Assembly (NCBI GenBank): GCA_947058225.1
Contig: CAMSGF010000003.1
Coordinates: 1-15,526 of the forward strand
DNA length: 15,526 bases
From: an uncultured Eubacteriaceae bacterium
Lineage (GTDB): Bacteria > Bacillota > Clostridia > Eubacteriales > Anaerofustaceae
Reading direction: 5' to 3'
Under the pieces are notes generated by a model. It was not told the origin of the DNA and did not search any database. It saw only the letters and a program-made list of their open reading frames with translations. The position numbers were made by a program, and so were the translations under genes. Positions 14,145 through 15,526 of the stretch are shown piece by piece; the stretch's first letter is position 1, and each line of letters starts with the position of its first letter.

Positions 14145-14426
14145 AATATAAGAAAAGAAAATAAATAAAAATAAGATATTATAAAATGTATTACAAACCT
14201 GTTAATAATCAAACTTAATTATTCAAATTATTTAAATACAGTTTAAATTAAAAAAATAAAAGAAAAAACAAATAATATCTTCAAAAGGAAATTAAAACAA
14301 ATTCAAAGTAAAACCAATTATTCTAACATAAATATTAAATAAAATAATTTTATTAAAAAATTAAAAAACAAAAAATACATTAATGAATAGTTTAAAAATA
14401 TGTTCATAATAAAAATAAATCATTAT

Positions 14427-14445
14427 AAATTGTTAAATACAATTT
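14427..14445. promoter_or_regulatory. AT dyad with TAAAT spacer (copy B)
   Basis: A perfect 7-bp dyad, AAATTGT-TAAAT-ACAATTT, at the same place in its repeat unit as copy A. One arm has G for A and the other the matching C for T, so the pairing is kept. Confidence 0.35.
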
Positions 14446-14561
14446 CATTAAGAAAGAAAAATATATCAGAAAACAGATTAAAAGCAGGTTAATAATCAAA
14501 CTTAATTATTTTTACTTATTAAATATAATTTAAGTTAAAAATAAAAAAATATACCTATAAC

Positions 14562-14578
14562 GATAATTAAATATTATC
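14562..14578 (+). promoter_or_regulatory. AT dyad with TAAAT spacer before the second SDR (copy C)
   Basis: A perfect 6-bp dyad, GATAAT-TAAAT-ATTATC, 30 nt before the ATG at 14609 and just upstream of the AAGGAG site (14595-14600). Its position would suit an operator or a leader hairpin. Confidence 0.35.
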
Positions 14579-14608
14579 ATCATTATTAATATATAAGGAG
14601 AGGATAAA

Positions 14609-15427
14609 ATGGAAGAAAAATTAAAAGGAAAAGTGGCGATTATTACAGGAGCTGCGAGAGGAATCGGAAGACAATATGCACTCCACCTTGCAAGACTTGG
14701 AGCAGATGTCGTAATAACAGATTTAGACGTAAAGGCAAGCAAATTTAAGGAAGAAGACGTAACAGCTCCAACAGTAAAAGAAGAAATTGAACTTCTTGGA
14801 AGAAAATCAATGGCATTTGAAGGAGATGCAACAGACGATAAATTCGGAAAGGAAACGATTGAAGCAGTATACGAGGAATTCGGACATGTGGATATTCTCG
14901 TAAACAATGTCGGTGGAACGGGAGGATGCGGACCCGGACTTCTAACTGAAATGGACACAGATAAATTTAAGAGAACGCTTGATATAAACCTGACATCTGC
15001 TTTTATATTTTGTAAATACGCAGGTGCTATAATGAAAAAGCAAAAATCAGGAAAGATTATCAACGTATCATCTGTCGGAGGGGAAGTTCCGCTTTTTGTA
15101 ACACAACCCCACTACGGAGCGGGAAAAGCAGGCGTTGAATCAATAACAAGGCATTTGGCATTGGAGCTTGCACCATATGGAGTAAACGTAAATGCGATAG
15201 CACCGGGATACATACACACTGTAAAATGGGATGCACACTTTGAAAGTCAGTTTAACGAACTAAGAGAAAAAGTTCCTATGAACCGCTTTGGAACGACAGA
15301 AGACTGTGCAAAGGTCATAGAATTCTTGGCAACAGATATGTCAGACTACCTAACCGGACAGGTTATATTGGTAGACGGTGGCTTAAAGACATTAAACCCA
15401 TCTTCTGCAACACTTAATTTATATTAA
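14609..15427 (+). CDS. Short-chain dehydrogenase/reductase, probably NAD(H)-dependent
   Basis: A 272-residue classical SDR. The cofactor loop TGAARGIG is at 13-20, and Asp38 and Asp40 at the end of the second strand favour NAD(H). There is an extra charged stretch at about 41-60 compared with the first SDR. NNVGG at 99-103 replaces the usual NNAG. The active site is Ser154/155, Tyr169 and Lys173 (YGAGK), with IAPG at 197-200 and LTGQVILVDGG near the C-terminus. An AAGGAG site is 8 nt upstream of the ATG. It shares only the fold-level motifs with the SDR at 12339, so the two are not a recent duplication. The substrate is unknown; the context suggests a sugar, polyol or hydroxy-acid oxidation linked with the aldolase. 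A strong terminator follows. Confidence 0.88.
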   Translation: MEEKLKGKVAIITGAARGIGRQYALHLARLGADVVITDLDVKASKFKEEDVTAPTVKEEIELLGRKSMAFEGDATDDKFGKETIEAVYEEFGHVDILVNNVGGTGGCGPGLLTEMDTDKFKRTLDINLTSAFIFCKYAGAIMKKQKSGKIINVSSVGGEVPLFVTQPHYGAGKAGVESITRHLALELAPYGVNVNAIAPGYIHTVKWDAHFESQFNELREKVPMNRFGTTEDCAKVIEFLATDMSDYLTGQVILVDGGLKTLNPSSATLNLY

Positions 15428-15456
15428 TAGCAAAAAATTTATATTAATAGCAAAAA
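15417..15456 (+). repeat. 20-bp perfect tandem duplication over the second SDR stop codon
   Basis: The 20 nt at 15417-15436 are repeated exactly at 15437-15456. The first copy includes the last codons and TAA stop of the SDR; the second is non-coding. It looks like a recent slippage event. Confidence 0.85.
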
Positions 15457-15486
15457 AAAAGAAGAGATAATCATCTCTTCTTTTTT
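15455..15486 (+). terminator. Rho-independent terminator of the SDR-deoC-SDR block
   Basis: GAAGAGAT (15461-15468) pairs with ATCTCTTC (15473-15480) around a 4-nt loop, extended by six A-T pairs to a 14-bp stem. The descending arm ends in six T. It is the only clear terminator on the plus strand in this block. Confidence 0.88.
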
Positions 15487-15507
15487 ATTATTTAAAATAA
15501 AAACTAT

Positions 15508-15526
15508 AGATCGGAAGAGCGTCGTG
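15508..15526 (+). other. Illumina TruSeq adapter remnant (not genomic)
   Basis: The final 19 bases, AGATCGGAAGAGCGTCGTG, are identical to the start of the TruSeq read-through adapter. The mixed-base sequence is unlike the AT-rich DNA before it. This is assembly contamination at a contig end. Confidence 0.95.

Larger units (their letters stand above)
14022..14608. repeat. 587-nt extremely AT-rich spacer built of diverged repeat units
   Basis: No gene is supported here. GC is about 12% by hand count over 14101-14520. Related units of about 55-60 nt begin near 14097, 14200, 14308, 14401 and 14487, a spacing of about 86-108 nt. The 23 nt at 14201-14223 recur exactly at 14488-14510, and 14309-14455 matches the segment upstream of deoC. 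Many units end in a block resembling TTAAATATAATTT. Function is unknown; it may carry operators and the promoter of the second SDR, or be a decayed repeat expansion. Confidence 0.65.

Noticed and set aside
14097..14545. CRISPR array suggested by regularly spaced repeats
   Set aside because: The units are diverged, AT-only and unevenly spaced, the spacers are related to the repeats, and no cas gene is present.
14530..15063. 177-codon minus-strand ORF opposite the second SDR
   Set aside because: It is antisense to a clear SDR with all catalytic motifs and has a Ser/Pro-rich composition typical of shadow frames.

Overview
The window looks like one end of a contig from a low-GC Gram-positive anaerobe, most likely a member of the Clostridia. 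I infer this from the strong AT bias outside and inside genes, the AGGAG-type ribosome sites, the tightly overlapping operons, and the yggS-sepF-ylmH-rluD order that is typical of Firmicutes. I cannot name the species. The last 19 bases (15508-15526) match the start of the Illumina TruSeq adapter, so real genomic sequence probably ends at 15507.

Positions 1-12176 are read almost entirely on the minus strand. In transcription order there is an EamA transporter, murB and a small membrane protein (12176-9917, adjacent genes overlapping by 1 nt). Next is a LytR-CpsA-Psr protein with a long Gly/Ser tail and its own terminator (9821-8461). Then come an ABC-F ATPase and a six-span membrane protein with an acidic tail (8443-5470, then a terminator). 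A clear promoter at 5396-5368 drives a six-gene operon: sugar-1-phosphate transferase, HlyD-like membrane protein, yggS, sepF, ylmH and rluD, closed by a terminator overlapping the rluD stop. Downstream lies a GC-richer hairpin-rich element (386-551) and a small ribbon-helix-helix-type gene (42-212).

Positions 12339-15427 are on the plus strand: a FabG-like SDR, a DeoC-type aldolase and a second SDR, followed by a strong terminator. The spacers around deoC (13177-13340 and 14022-14608) are extremely AT-rich, about 12% GC by hand count over 14101-14520. They contain diverged copies of a repeat unit, several centred on a dyad with the spacer TAAAT. One such dyad lies shortly before deoC and another before the second SDR.

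Functionally the minus-strand part is mostly envelope and division biology: peptidoglycan precursor synthesis (MurB), attachment of polymers to the wall (LCP), initiation of a lipid-linked glycan (sugar transferase), Z-ring assembly (SepF), ribosome and RNA functions (ABC-F, YlmH, RluD) and PLP homeostasis (YggS). The plus-strand block is probably a small carbon-metabolism group. I see no CRISPR array, tRNA, rRNA, insertion sequence, phage gene or defence system. The non-standard signals are the AT-rich repeat/dyad array, the structured element at 386-551, and a terminator placed directly before the ABC-F ribosome site.
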